Source: Eutypa lata (taxonomy: Eukaryota; Ascomycota; Sordariomycetes; Xylariales; Diatrypaceae). Taken from it: 64,000 nucleotides of DNA. The stretch's first letter is position 1, and each line of letters opens with the position of its first letter. The stretch spans positions 434,001-498,000 of the forward strand of contig JAKULF010000012.1 in NCBI GenBank assembly GCA_022661535.1, in the 5' to 3' direction. This document shows positions 46,949 through 62,562 of this stretch, one piece after another. The translations under genes and the position numbers were made by a program. The notes beneath the pieces are model-generated. The model saw only the letters and a program-made list of their open reading frames with translations, was not told where the DNA came from and did no database searches.

Positions 46949-48120
46949 GGCCAACTAAGACCTCAAATGGAAGTTTGCTGTCTCTAAGCAGGTCGAACCA
47001 TGGGATATATTCATCCTTACTATGAAATGTGTCTTCATTCACAGCTCTCGTAGATGATTTTGTGACTTGTTATCGTAAGATTTAAATGCGTTGGCTAGAT
47101 GTCAGAAAAATGTCTTACATGCAGCATCTTAAGACGAGTATAACCTATTTTATCCCGTTACCTCGAATTAATTGGCAGATGGAGCGTTATGGACGTCAAA
47201 GGTCTGATCCGGAAGTCAATGTTAGCTTTATGGTGCTTCGAAATGTCATTTGTACAAAGTTCTTTATCTCTAATATTGTACTTAATGACATGCCGTATTA
47301 GAATACTAAACCGAGACAATCCCGTGGTTTGCATGAATAGGATCAACGATCCAAGACGTCACCATCCCTACAGGAGATCTTGAAGGATATAAATTACTAG
47401 TTTATTCATATACCTAGCTGCTACAAAGATTTTGCTTCCTGTTAGGCTAGTATAACCCTATCAATCTAGAAACTTATATTCTCATCTCGACAGTATTTAA
47501 AAGATCCAACCACTACTGTCACTCTCCCCCTTCTGTCAGTCCAGCCACCGGCAGCCAAACCATATGTAGCCTCACAACAAGAAGTAACAGATCAAAAACC
47601 TCAACTTCCTCTACCATTCCAGGACAAGGACCTCAACTTCTTCTATCATCTCCCACCATGCACTAATCCTAAGACTGGGCTAGTGTTTAAACTTTCCTCT
47701 TCATAGATACCGGATTCTCAACTTATGCGTCTCGACCGTCCCAGCGGCTTCTATGCATTTTACTTCACTATATAATCAGAATCGTATGCTGCATGTGTTG
47801 CCCCTATACCTACCCCCTGAGCCTCTGACTCTTATAGGCCTAGCAACATTTCTCCTCCCTTTTAACATCCTCCTGGAAACCCCCTGCTCTCTGAATCCTT
47901 TGGCAGTTCACTTTACCCCTCGTACCTGATTGGACTACATGACTAATCGGTTTGGGTACGAATATTCGTCTTCTCTCAAACGAGGTTCTTACAAATGTAG
48001 GGGTAGGGCTGAAAGCCATACGTACCTTGCAGCATATAGTCAGCATATGGTTACGTCAAATAAAAAGAATAAGGCCCCGACAGGTTCGGAGGTAATTGGT
48101 AGATAAACAAGCCGTCATAT
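46949..48120. other. Gene-free stretch, 1.2 kb
   Basis: No gene is supportable. The N-terminal half of the NRPS-like adenylation domain, expected just left of 48121, is not recognisable here and seems lost. Confidence 0.5.
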
Positions 48121-49533
48121 CTAATCCTCCTCGGAGGCAGCATATACGGCGGCACAGCTCTCGTGCTAGGGCCGTTCCCGCCATCCGCGGAGATTGCCAA
48201 CGGCGTCCACGTTTTTGGGAACGTGCAGCAGAGCTGCCTTGACCCGATGACGATGGCCGAGCTCGCCAGAGATCCAGAATACCTAGAGAGCCTCGGTCAG
48301 TTAGAGCTAGTCGCCTACGGCGGAGGGGCGTTGTCCCCAGGGGGTGGGAGATCCCATCAGCGCGCGAACTACGCTACTCAATGTTCTGGGCTCTACGGAG
48401 TGCGGGAGGTTTCCCGTCCAGCTGTGCGAGCCGGAGGGTTGAGCTTATAGTAAGCATGTAATTTTCATGATTATTTTCCTTCCTCTTCGTAGCTACCTAC
48501 CCAGTGTTCAGTGCCTGATGAAGTTCCTTAAAACGGAAATAGAGGTATTTAGGAGAACCCCCCTTCTTGCCCCCTTCCAGCTAATAACTCTTATGTTCTG
48601 CTAGGGAAAAAGAGGGAGGGAACCACAGAAGCCCTTGCTAACTCCAGACACCGCAGTGAGTGTGAGCCCCGTGTTTAGCCACTCGTATCGCCCAGTGTCA
48701 GAAGACTTATACAGCAGGTGATCGTGCGGGATCCTGCGCTCGAGCTATACCACGGCGTGTTCGTGGCGTTCCCGTCGCTGCAGAAGCAGCCGATGCGAGA
48801 CCTGTACTCGAAACACCCCAACCCCACCAAAACAAACACTTAGCTGTACCGCGGGCGCGTGGAAGAAATTATCGTCTTCTCTACGGGCGCGAAGTTGAGC
48901 CCTCTAGAGATAGAAGGCATGATTGTTAGTGCTAGTCCCATCGTGAGCGGCGCGCTTGTGGGCGGGCTGGGCCGTTTCCAGTCGTGCTTGTTGGTGGAGG
49001 CGCTCGTGCCACCCGCGGACAAGGCGTAGAGAGTTGAGCAATTGGATGTGTTTTGGCCTTCTGCGCAAGTTGCGAATAAGGAGAGTCCTTCCCATGGCCG
49101 GATTTATCGTAATATGATCGCTCTCACCTCCGCGGGCAGACCTATGCCGAGGGCTAGCAAAGGCACCGCACAGCGCCAGATGACTTTAGATTTATATGCA
49201 ACGGGGATTATTAATGCTCTGTATAAGTGTCATGTGTTGTGGGATCAGAGTGACAAGGTGACAACCCCTTATCTTGAACAGTCTGAAGCCTAACCTTCTA
49301 GGTTTCCTAGGAAGGTGACGCCCCTAAAGACCTGAATATATACCCCGCAAACCGGTGATTATACTAAACACCGCTCGTCACCTGACAATAAGGCGGCTGA
49401 TGGGCTTGTTGATGATTTAGCAGGTAGAAGTGCGAATGGGATAGCCAATGGCAATGACAGTCTAAAACAAGCTGTTAAAGGCACCATTACCACATCTACG
49501 GGTATTGATATTGGGGAGTGGTATATAGTATGA
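48121..49533 (+). pseudogene. NRPS-like reductase remnant: A domain and start of T domain
   Basis: Translated pieces match the C-terminal half of an adenylate-forming domain of fungal NRPS-like (A-T-R) reductases: LGPFPPSAEI, VAYGGGALSPG, LLNVLGSTECG, VIVRDPALELYHGVF, LYRGRVEEIIVFSTGAKLSP, VSGALVGGLGRFQ, and ASKGTAQRQMTLDLYA. Frame is broken in a G run near 48341 (one base too many). A Trp codon has become TGA after CEPEG near 48440. A TAG stands before LYRGR at 48841, and another TAG near 49027. The last readable piece (DSLKQAVKGTITTSTGIDIG) resembles the first helix of a T domain and stops before the phosphopantetheine serine. No ATP-site TSGS motif is left. The gene is dead. Confidence 0.8.
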
Positions 49534-52939
<3,406 letters not shown>

Positions 52940-53213
52940 CGTTAACCACAGCACAGCTAGTCTTTATTCTCAAGGTACAAGACGTAACGTATGAAGATAC
53001 GCAACTTGATCGGAAAATTGTATGTCTTGGGATGATAAGACGCTTTGGGAGTAATTGACTATCTCCCTTCCCTGTTTATTTGGTGATAATTGGTATGATT
53101 CGGATTATACGATATGCCAATACTGGTCGCTTATTTGTAACACCTAAAGTTGAATTTATTTATTTGTTTTCTTTTTTTCAGTAAGAAGGGCCTCCACTAT
53201 TTTCACCAGCCGA

Positions 53214-54170
53214 ATGGCACCTCCCGACAAGGTCGACTGTCTGGACGCGGAGCTATCTACATCGTACTTTGGCCTCTCAACTTCGGACTATAAAAAGCTT
53301 CTAAGCGAAGTGACCGACGTCATACACAACGCTTGCCCGGTAGACTTCAACCTATCGATGGACTCCTTTACTAACCCGGTCGGTGTGGTCCGACAACTCG
53401 TCGATTTCCCTGCATACTCCTTCTTCGACGTGCAGTTCTTCTTTGTGTCTAGCGTCGTCGTTGTTGGCAATTGGGGCGAGGTCGCCGGACGGCCTGATAT
53501 AATTCTCGAGAAGATTTACGATGACTGGCGCATCCCAACAGAATATGGGGTAAGGGAAGTCCAAGTTCGTGGCCGAGCGGCTATTAGACACGGCAGCAAA
53601 AGAAGCCGGCCTTTCTACTGTCATACGCCGCGTTGGCCAGATCGCAGGCCCGACGACGACATCCGGTATGTGGCCGTAACAGGAATGGCTTTGATCGCGA
53701 GTACGAAATACGTTGGAAAGCTGCCGACGCTGCAGATGGCGACGATAGACTAGATTCCGATGGATGTGCTTGGCCGGGGCATCGTCAAGCTGGTGGAGAA
53801 TTCAACTTGCAGCACGTAGACCAACGACGGCGGTACGGTATACCATGCGGTAAAGCCGCAGTAGACCGCATGGGCGCAGATATTCCCTACGATCGTGCGA
53901 TGGCTTAAGATCTCAAAGACGGATATTCAAATAGTGACGCTAGATGATTAGGTGGGTAGATGCGCTACGCGCGTTGGCAAAAAATCTTGACATAGCTCAG
54001 AACCTGGCTCAAGGTCCTCGACTTCTATGAAAGTCTGCTGGGCAAGAGTGCGGATACATTGCGGTTGGGTACGGCGAATGAAGTCAGCACGTCGCCGGCT
54101 TTGCGGGACTTGGACTGACTGGGTTTATGATGAGTAGGTGGAGAACTGGTTAAGACGATGGGGATTCTGA
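53214..54170 (+). pseudogene. NRPS-like reductase remnant: R (thioester reductase) domain
   Basis: The translation follows a thioester-reductase domain nearly to its natural end: FGLSTSDYKKLLSEVTDVIHN, FFFVSSVVVVGNWGEV, then after a frameshift at a G run near 53548 KSKFVAERLLDTAAKEAG (the YxxxK region, where the Tyr codon reads TAA), RRVGQIAGPTT, and after another shift STKYVGKLPT. ID-stop-IPMDVLGRG follows, where Trp has become TAG near 53753. The last readable words are ENWLRRWGF and a stop at 54168. At least two frame changes and several stops show it is dead. It has the strand and order expected for the missing half of the A-domain remnant at 48.1-49.5 kb. Confidence 0.82.
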
Positions 54171-54299
54171 GCCACCATTCCCGAGTAGAAATATATATCT
54201 TCAGTCGAATGACGTTAGATTCAAACAGCCATATATGCAATTAGCTCCCTACCTAGATGTGATAATGATTTCTTGTGATACCATTTATTACTCAGGCAA

Positions 54300-54824
54300 C
54301 TAGATTGAATTTCGTCGGGGCCGGGCCGGTTCCGGGGGTTTAGTAGGATTGTTGGCCGGATTAGGGTTATTTAACGGAAGTTTTGCCCATTCCGCCCGCG
54401 TGCGTTTCGAAAGGTGGCGGTGCTTTTCCAGATACCGCCTCGCCCACCGTCGATTCACCTGGCGCGGTGTCTTGCCTGGTTCGCAAATCTGCTTGAGGAT
54501 ATCATTGGCGGCCGCCTCTACGTGGCGGGAGCTGACGCGTGAGCCCTGGAGAACAAGCCGCTGCATCGCAGCATGTAGGGCCTTATCTCCAGCCTCGTCC
54601 AGAACTGTACACCTGCCACCATTTTTGCTGACGGGATAATGGCCCCGTAAGCGGTTCATAGTACGACGATACGGTGCCTCGTAGAAGTCGGCGGCGGCTT
54701 TGATGCTGTTGAATTTGTTGTTTCTGTATCCTTGGATAGCTAGTTGGACCTTGGCTTCGACGAGTTGGTCGTCAGGGAAGGTATAGTTTTGTTGGTTTTG
54801 ACGAGGATCTGTGGGTTCGTTCAT
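54300..54824 (-). CDS. psq/CENP-B-type helix-turn-helix protein (pogo/Tc5-like N-terminus)
   Basis: One exon, 174 residues. Residues 15-70 form a psq-like helix-turn-helix (EAKVQLAIQGYRNNKFNSIKAAADFYEAP). A Tc5/CENP-B-type second HTH follows (LHAAMQRLVLQGSRVSSRHVEAAANDIL, then RWARRYLEKH). This is the DNA-binding half of pogo/Fot1 transposases. The DDE nuclease half is missing: the frame ends in a Pro/Asn-rich tail 60 residues later. The reading frame is clean, so it may be a small domesticated DNA-binding protein; a truncated transposon is the alternative. No terminal inverted repeats are evident next to it. Confidence 0.75.
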   Translation of the reverse strand: MNEPTDPRQNQQNYTFPDDQLVEAKVQLAIQGYRNNKFNSIKAAADFYEAPYRRTMNRLRGHYPVSKNGGRCTVLDEAGDKALHAAMQRLVLQGSRVSSRHVEAAANDILKQICEPGKTPRQVNRRWARRYLEKHRHLSKRTRAEWAKLPLNNPNPANNPTKPPEPARPRRNSI

Positions 54825-55174
54825 ATTGAAGACACTTCCCGATCAGAAATTGTTGTATGCATTCAATTCTAGAATCTGCTAGTCTGTTGATACCTGTAGA
54901 TATTGTTATTGTTGAGTTAGGAGGAAGTTGACGGAACGTGTTTGGAATTGGAACGTGAGGCTAAATCTAATAGCTGACGTTAAAGTGGAGACAATGTGCT
55001 AGTTTGATAAGTATCTTTAGCGCATTTCAGCCTCATTTTTAGTTACGTACAATTTCTAACTCTACAAAGTAGTTACAGCCACGGTCAATATCGCCGAAAC
55101 CATCAAACAAATCAAGAAACTGGCAGCCGATAATCCCCATCCACTTTCTTCAACAACCAACCCAACATAATACG
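54825..55174. promoter_or_regulatory. Divergent intergenic region
   Basis: 350 bp between the divergent HTH and MMTAG2 genes. No gene within it; it should hold both promoters. Confidence 0.4.
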
Positions 55175-55552
55175 ATGGATCTCGTCTCGAGCATCCGCAA
55201 GTCCGGGTCGCGCGGCGGCGTCAACTTCAACTGGGAGGACGTCGCCACCTCCAACCACCGCGAGAACTACCTCGGCCACAGTCTGAAAGCGCCGGTCGGT
55301 CGCTGGGCGAAAGGGAAAGACCTCGCATGGTACGCCAGGGGCGATGAAGACGACGAGGCCGGATCGTCTACCGAGACGCCCGAGGAGAAGGCCGAGCGCG
55401 AACGCCAGGATGAGATCAAGAAGATTAAGGAGATGGAGGAGGAAGCTCTGGCTCGTGCCCTCGGTCTACCCATAGCACCGAAGAAGACTACCGGCGCAAA
55501 TTCCGTGGATGTTGCTGGCCAGGGACGGGGAGCAGGGGCAGCAGCAACAGTA

Positions 55553-55594
<42 letters not shown>

Positions 55595-56011
55595 GGTGGT
55601 GGTGAGCCTGCGGCGGCGGTACGAGGAAGAGATGGCAACAAGGACAGGGATGACAGGAGGAAATCACGACGTCACGATGATGATGCAGATGGCAGACGGC
55701 ATCGGAGGAGACATCGAAGTAGGAGTCGCAGCCGGGATAGGAGGCGCGAAAGATCACCGAGGAGACGAGACGAGCGAAGCCATGGTCATCGCTCGTCGAG
55801 GGATGGTGAGAGAGGCGACTACGGAAGACGCAGCGGTCATCGTGACTATAGGGAAGAGGATGGTGAACGGCCGAAGAGACATAATCGACGCGAACGAAGT
55901 CGTAGTCGCAGCCTCGATAGACACGAGTCAAGAAGGGAGGATAAGGAACGACATCGTCCAAGATCACGCGACAGACAACGGAGTAAAAGCCCACCACCGC
56001 ACCGCCGATAA
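55175..56011 (+). CDS. MMTAG2-domain, RS-rich nuclear protein
   Basis: One exon, 278 residues. The first 65 residues match the conserved MMTAG2 block: RGGVNFNWEDVATSNHRENYLGHS and APVGRWAKGKDLAWYARG. A charged helical segment follows (EEKAERERQDEIKKIKEMEEEALARALG). A run of alanines at about 127-140 is coded by a GCA microsatellite at 55555-55593. The last 120 residues are Arg/Ser/Asp-rich (RSRSRSRDRRRERSPRR), typical of splicing-associated nuclear proteins and a plausible SRPK substrate. Function is poorly known in any organism; a link to RNA processing is inferred from the RS tail. Family identity is firm. Confidence 0.9.
55555..55593 (+). repeat. AGC/GCA triplet microsatellite in coding sequence
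   Basis: Thirteen consecutive AGC triplets are read as polyalanine in the MMTAG2 frame. Length variation between strains would be expected. Confidence 0.9.
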
Positions 56012-57053
56012 AGGAGCACGTCGAAGGATAAGCAGTCCATCTTTTGGCGGTTTCCCTTTCGTCACTTCCCTTGTTTTTACTCACTTGTTCATATTCTATT
56101 CGCCCATTCGAGAATTACGATGATACCCCCAAACCCCCGATTTCCGAAATGGCGATGGCTTAACCACTTGTTCGATTATGGATATGACTACGGTCGCGTC
56201 ACTTGATTTATTCTTACTATCATCTTAAAAAGCATGCGTGAAGATATGCAACTGGTATTGTGATATGAGACATAGCTCGTGTTAGAAGGGGTAAACAACT
56301 GTATTTGATATTTGAATAACTAATAAAAGTTATCACACATCTACACTAGAGATTTGTACGTTTACACGTCTCTGATATTTTTTTATGAGATGGTCATCAA
56401 ATGCTTCGTATGAGGTATGTAATCTGCCTGCTTACCAGCCTACGAATTGTCTCTACTTAGGTACATGTTAGACAACCCCTGATAGCCTAGACTGTGGCGG
56501 GGTACGTCATCGGATTTTAGAGGACTTAAGCGATAAGACGCGGGAGTTAGCTTCTCTTTAGGGGGCATGCTGTCGGTTTAGTTCCCATTTAGCGGAATAC
56601 AATAGCTAAGTACACAGGTAGGGACTGAGATGTCTGCCTTGAGCATGTGCATCACCGTCCGAAACACTGGGAGTGTCGAACTCCAAACTGACAGGATGCT
56701 TACATGTACTTCCTTATAAATTGCAACTTTGCCTTTTAAGATTGGTACGCTTTCCCGTACATAGATTATCTCTTCTTTCCGGCATAGGATATTTCGGTAG
56801 AGGTACTTTCTTTCAGTTGTATGTAATAGACCTTCGGTTGCTACAGAAATGATGCATTGTATGAACCACACATAGCCTTGTTTTGCCACAGTCATAACCA
56901 CCTCAACGCCGACGGACAAAGTATAACCTTATTCACTGGCTAATATTACTTACAACCCAATCTTACCCTTTATTAATAATCCTTTACGTGTAAACCTCAC
57001 CCGCGGTCGAGGGTCGTCACGCTTTTAGGAGTACACCGCTACAGACAATCAAC
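56012..57053. other. Gene-free stretch, 1 kb
   Basis: AT-rich sequence with no supportable gene. A 113-codon minus frame at 56578-56919 shows no domain. The right end should hold the promoter of the HATPase gene. Confidence 0.5.
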
Positions 57054-60000
57054 ATGGATTACGGACGCCTGCGGGCGGCTGCTCTACGAGACGGCGAAGA
57101 CGAAGAAGCCGTCACTGTTGATACTAGAGCCCTAATAGACAAAGTTCTTGCTCGGTATTCGGGAGAATGGACTACACTGCGAGAATTGATCCAGAACGCC
57201 GCCGACGCGCAAGCGACCACTGTCAAAATCAAATGGGAAACACTACCTTCGGTTCATGTCCCTCTACCTTCGACGACCGACCGATCCGAAATCCTGAAGC
57301 ATATCCTCACGAACCATACTTTGCGGCGGCTTGTCGTGCAGAACAATGGACAGCCGTTTACAAAGACCGACTGGGGTCGGCTGAAGAGAATAGCAGAGGG
57401 AAATCCGGACGAGACCAAGATCGGTGCTTTTGGTGTGGGTTTCTACAGCGTATTTGCCGATTGTGAGGAGCCCTTTGTGAGCTCAGGGCCCGAGGCCATG
57501 GCGTTCTACTGGAAAGGGAACGCCCTTTTCACCAGAAAGCTTCACCTCCCCGAAGACCAAAGCAGTTCCGACACCGCGTTCGTCTTGGATTACAGAAATG
57601 CAACCACAACTCTGCCCAACCTGTTATCCGTGAGCCAGTTCTTAGCCACGAGTTTGACGTTCGTGGCCCTCGAACATATTGAGTTCTGGATAGACGATTA
57701 TAAAATTCTTGCCCTTCACAAGAAGTCCAGTCCCAGTGCGCAGGTCGCTCTGTCACGGGATGTGGAGACGACGACCAAGGAGCGCCTCATGAAGATCCAG
57801 AGCGTCGAGCGCGCAAGCGCCCAGATAGATGCCGCGTATATGAGTGCGGTTGGCTGGAAGCCACAATCTGCGGCTGTCGCCAAGACTAACGAATCATATG
57901 GTTTGAGTGGTAATACCGATATGCCATCTCTTCGAAGTTTCTTTTCAAGGCTTACTACCGGCTCTACGACATCCAAATCTGCCAAGGTGGCGAGAGAAGA
58001 AAAGGCAGTTCAAGACACTATATCCGAAGATATAACCGCCGTCTCTACCTCGAGTATATTCTTGAGAGTGACAACTGCAGCTATTAAGACTTCTGTCGCC
58101 TCAAATTTTGCAGCTGAACTAGAGAGAGCAACTAAGAAGCCACCGCCGAGGGTTGCCAAGTTATCCATCTTGACGTCTTCATATGATGAAGCACAAGCAT
58201 CCGAGAAATCCGGAAGTGCAGGCGCTCTTTCCAAAGCTACCGATGTGTTTGCCTCGGTACTTCCGACCAAGAAACCTGGCGGTCGAATATTCATTGGGTT
58301 TCCGACCACCCAGACGACCGGTGCTGGCTTACACATCTCAGCTCCTTCGGTCATCCCAACTGTCGAAAGAGAGGCTATCGATTTAAATGCAAGATGGGTT
58401 AGAACGTGGAATATTGAGATGTTACGAGCTGCCGGTATTATGACACGCATCGCTTTCTGTCATGAGATGGCGGAGCTGCAGCAGAAAGTCCAGCGTTCTG
58501 CCGAGAAGTCTCCCAACGGTATTACTGCCAAGGAAATATCGCAGCATATGCCGGAAGCGAAGCACATACTGAGTGCATTTACGTTTGGTGACTCAACACC
58601 AAGCGGCCATGTCTCACAGATTATTGAGGAATCTTTCTGGACTTCCTACAAGAAGCCGTTTATTGAGGTATATAGCACTCGCGGCGTGCTACCGACTACA
58701 AAAGTTCGCCTCGGCTCAGAAGAGCTTGCTAAATTTGTTAGCGGAATACCCATAATTCCGCCTGAACTCAAAGACATTGGCTTTGTTCAAAAGTTAATCG
58801 ACTTTGTTCTCCTTACCAGCATAACCGTCGAGGATGTGAGGGATGAGTTAGCCGGAAAGCCCCTTAACAAGGAACAGCTTGTCAACTTCATCCAGTGGGC
58901 TGGTAAAAGAGCTGCTTCTGGCGAGCTCGACCCCCCGAGTAGAGAGAGCCTCCTCGATGTTGCAGTGGCTATTATGAGCGAGGATGGGGGTGCTCAAGGA
59001 GATATTATTGCTTTAGGCAACGTGCGGAATTACTTGAGTCCGAACAAGATTCCAGCCGGCTTGCCTGTTCCTCCAACTACTATACCTTTAGAATTCACTA
59101 GCAAATGTTCTGCTACGGAACTGCAGGCGCTTGGGTGGGACCCATTAGAGATTGTCCCTTGGTTACGGTTTTTGGGGGAGACAGGGTCTCGACGATCGGA
59201 TGAGCAGAACTTGACAAAGTCCCCTAAGTTCGCGATCCAAGTTCTAACGATTTTGTCCAAGAATTGGGACAATTTGAGTCAAAGTTCAAAAAATACCGTT
59301 ATAAGTTTACTTCAAACGCATACTGTGATGCCCACCAAACTAGGTATGCGGAAGCCCACGGAATCCTTCTTTCCGTCGGTCAAGTTGTTCGACGATCTAC
59401 CAACTATAGAAGGTTGTTCCTCGCTCAAGGACAAGTTCTTGTCTGCGATTGGTGTGAGGAAGACTCTTGATCTAGACACGATCTTTAAACGCTTGCTTAA
59501 CCCTTCCGCTGGGGACGAAGGTATGGCAAAGTCGAAATGGAGCCATGTGGAATTAATCAAGTACCTAGCTTCTGTGCGTGCCGACATTCCCAACGATGAT
59601 CTCAAGAAATTGAAGGAATCCCGGATATGTCCAGCAGAAGCAGGCCCTCAAGGGCAGGAGTCAAGCCAGGGAACTACGCAGCTTTACAAGGTCTCAGAGC
59701 TTTTTGAGCCAAAGCCGGCTCTTCGAAATATTCAACTACGGATCCTTCAATGGCCAGCAGGAGGGTTACGACCTGGATCGATAGAAGGGAAGTTCTTAAC
59801 GTCCTTAGGATTAAGGCCCTACCCTACCGTTCCAGAGCTTGTCGACATGATGGCTTCTTCTGATCCGTCGTTGCGCGATGAGGCCATGAACTATTTTATT
59901 GCCTACCATCACACCAACGGTTATGCATCTTTCAATATTGCTGCAGCTAACAAGGCATTCCTTCCCCTACAAGGCAAACCGAAACAACTTGTTCCCCCAT

Positions 60001-62562
60001 CTGGATGTTTTACCAACGTATCTGCCTCTATACTAGGATTCGATATCCTGAAGAAAGAGCTACATGTACATGCAAACAAATTTGGGGTCGTCACTGATCC
60101 ACCTATCGTTGAGTGTGTCAATCGCCTACTTAGAAAGCCCCCGTCAACCCAACAAGAAGCTATAACACTATTCGAGTACTTTGCGACCCGCATCAATGAG
60201 CTCGGAGATAACGTTATTGTCAAACTTCGCGATGCACCCATCGTACCAGTCAAATCTAAGCAGTTATCTAAGGGATACGGTGGCGATTCGGCTGCCCTGG
60301 TTCACCTGAACCCCCGTCAGTGCTATCTAGGCAGCTCGTTATTATATGGTGATATATTTGACTTCGTTGATTTTGGCTCTGCTGCCAACGCGTTCCTGTT
60401 CAGATGTGGGTCGAAGACCGAACCGACGAAACTGGAAATTGCCCATCGTGCGGCCGATGAGCCCGCAAAGCTTCTTAGTGCTCTCCAGAGCCCGGATAAG
60501 TACCTGAACCTCCTAAGAACCTTAGCGGACGACATGTCGACCCTGAAGAGAGATAAGGATCTCTGGAAGAAGATGAAGGCAGCTCCGTTTTTGTTGGCGT
60601 TCAAGGAGATCAGTGTCTCATCCAAGGAGAAGGAGCTTGATCCTGAAGAAGACGAGGCGCCCATTCGGCATTATCAGCTCGCTTCTCCTCAGCAGATAGT
60701 CATTCTAGATGACTACATCAGCTACCGCCTGTTCAAAGAGCACCTTATGTGCGCGCCCGAGGAAGACGTGTTGGAATCTTTCTACATGGCACTCGGGTCC
60801 CCGACGCTTGCCAATACGGTTCAAGAGGATCTAAGGATTGGGCCACATAGCTCAAAGCAAGAAGGCGCATTATGGCTACGTAAGCATGTCTTGGAGCGGT
60901 CAAAGCTCTTTATCCACGAATTTTCTAGACACTCTCGCGATGCTATCAAGCATGATGCAAAATGGCTTGAGAAACATCTCAGTGTGGAGGTAGTACGATC
61001 GGTTGCTCTGCGTCGCTCACTTCGCGGCCAGGGCCAATCTCACACGGAGAAGCGATCGGCGGCAAGTTCTAAAACCAATAATGGATGGGTTTTATACGTA
61101 GCGTCCGAGACTGCTCGTCCAGATATGTACCAAGTAGGCCAGGCCGTGTGCCAGCTCATCCTCAACCGACCGAGTCAACAGGCATATTTCTTCTTCGAAC
61201 CGTTCCTAAAGCTCGATCTGCTGGATTTGAGAGCCCGTGGATACAATGTCGACCGTATTCTCAGAGCCAAGGCTGCCGAGGCCAGGATTGCTGAGGAGGA
61301 AAGACGGAAAGCCCTGGACGCCGAGCAAGCCCGGATAAGGGAAAGGGAGCAGGAGTTCAGACAACAAACCCAAGTAGCTACGACTGCTGCGGCTGCGGCT
61401 GCGGCTAGAGAGCATAACCGAACGCCACCACCGCGTATGCCCGGTGGGTTCGACTCTCCAGACGATAACAAATCCCCGCCTAGTCTCCCCGAGCCATCCC
61501 AGAACAGAAGGAGCAAAGGCCTCTTCTCCAACCTGTCCAAGCGGTTCGGATTCGACGCATGGGACGAACCAGAGGACCGGCCAAAGCACCCCATCGACTC
61601 AGCTCCCCCCGAGCCAGTGCAGCTTCCACCAGCCGAAGCATCATCATCATCATCATCCTCGAAATCGAAATCGAAATCACCTAATCAAGACGACGGGCGG
61701 GTCACGAACCCGGCCGTGATCCAGCAGAACCTCCTCAACGCGATCCAATCGACGCGCTCGCACGACTCGTCCCAGCTCTTCGCGCCGCCGACGACGCAGG
61801 ACGTGAAGGAGGAGGCAGGGTACTGCGACGAGAATGCCGGGCACGACCTCGAGTTCGCGGCCGACGCCTCCAACGGCACGCGGGTGTTCGTGTCGCGGCC
61901 CGACGGCATCGACGCCGCGCAGTTCCTGTCGGCGCACCACCGCGCCCTCAACGCATTCGCGGCCCTCGTCCGCGACGTCGGCGACGTCTACGCCATCCGC
62001 CCCGCGGCCCTGCACGTCTTCTACAACACGAGCGGGAGCACGGTCGCCTTCAACCGCGACGGGAGCCTCTTCTGCAACTTCCGGTTCTTCTTGCAGCTGC
62101 ATGCGCAGTCGTTCCTCTCGTCGTCGGCGAGTGATACTGCGCAGAAGCGCGCCGAGGCTGCCGTCTGGTGGTGGGTTGTGCTCGCTCACGAGCTGGCGCA
62201 CAATATCGTCAAGCCGCATAATTCGCAACATAGCTTCTATACGTGGGTTTCTTCTCTCTTCGAAAATCGTCCCTTCCCTTTCCTTCTCATGTTATCTTTC
62301 TCTCCTGTTTTCTGTCAACTTCCTCCTATTCGAACATCCGCGATTATCACTCAAAATCATGCCTGTGTATTTTACTAACCAATAATGCGACAGTGAGTCC
62401 TTCATCCAGCAATACTTCCCGAAGATGTTTGCCAAGACCAACCAGATGATGAATGCGGCGACGCAGCCGCCAGTGGGCCAGGGAGGAGGAGATGCACAGG
62501 GTGTGCCTCCTCGACAGCCAACAATCCCTTCCGAAGCACCGCCTCCGTACAGGGAGCGGTAG
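57054..62562 (+). CDS. Sacsin-type HATPase protein with C-terminal HExxH motif
   Basis: Two exons (57054-62242 and 62394-62562) give 1785 residues. The N-terminus is a GHKL/Hsp90-like ATPase as in sacsin: LRELIQNAADAQAT with Glu44, Asn48 and Asp51, followed by KIGAFGVGFYSVFADCEEP. Large fungal proteins with this start carry a DUF3684-type body of unknown function, and the length fits. Near residues 1440-1460 there is a charged coiled coil (EARIAEEERRKALDAEQARI), then a Pro/Ser-rich linker. The end is a separate compact domain with VLAHELAHNIVKPHNSQHS: HELAH at 1712-1716 is a zinc-metallopeptidase signature, with His1722, His1726 and Glu1731 as possible third ligands. The last intron (151 bp) falls just after this site. 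Role inferred: chaperone-like, perhaps with protease activity. The tail is Pro/Gln-rich. Confidence 0.88.

Noticed and set aside
48163..48450. Small intact gene of 95 codons
   Set aside because: The first part matches an adenylation domain and the second part is out of frame after an extra G; it is part of the reductase pseudogene.
53214..53753. Intact 179-residue reductase
   Set aside because: Family sequence continues in other frames after about 53548 and again after 53690, with stops in conserved positions, so it is a broken R domain.
55488..56123. Long frames on both strands over the MMTAG2 gene
   Set aside because: Caused by the RS-rich, triplet-repeat coding sequence; only the plus frame from 55175 has the conserved N-terminal domain.
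56578..56919. 113-codon minus frame before the HATPase gene
   Set aside because: No motif, AT-rich intergenic setting, no sign of splicing to other exons.
61175..62231. Long minus-strand frames under the HATPase 3' end
   Set aside because: Shadow frames of the GC-rich plus-strand coding region that carries HELAH.
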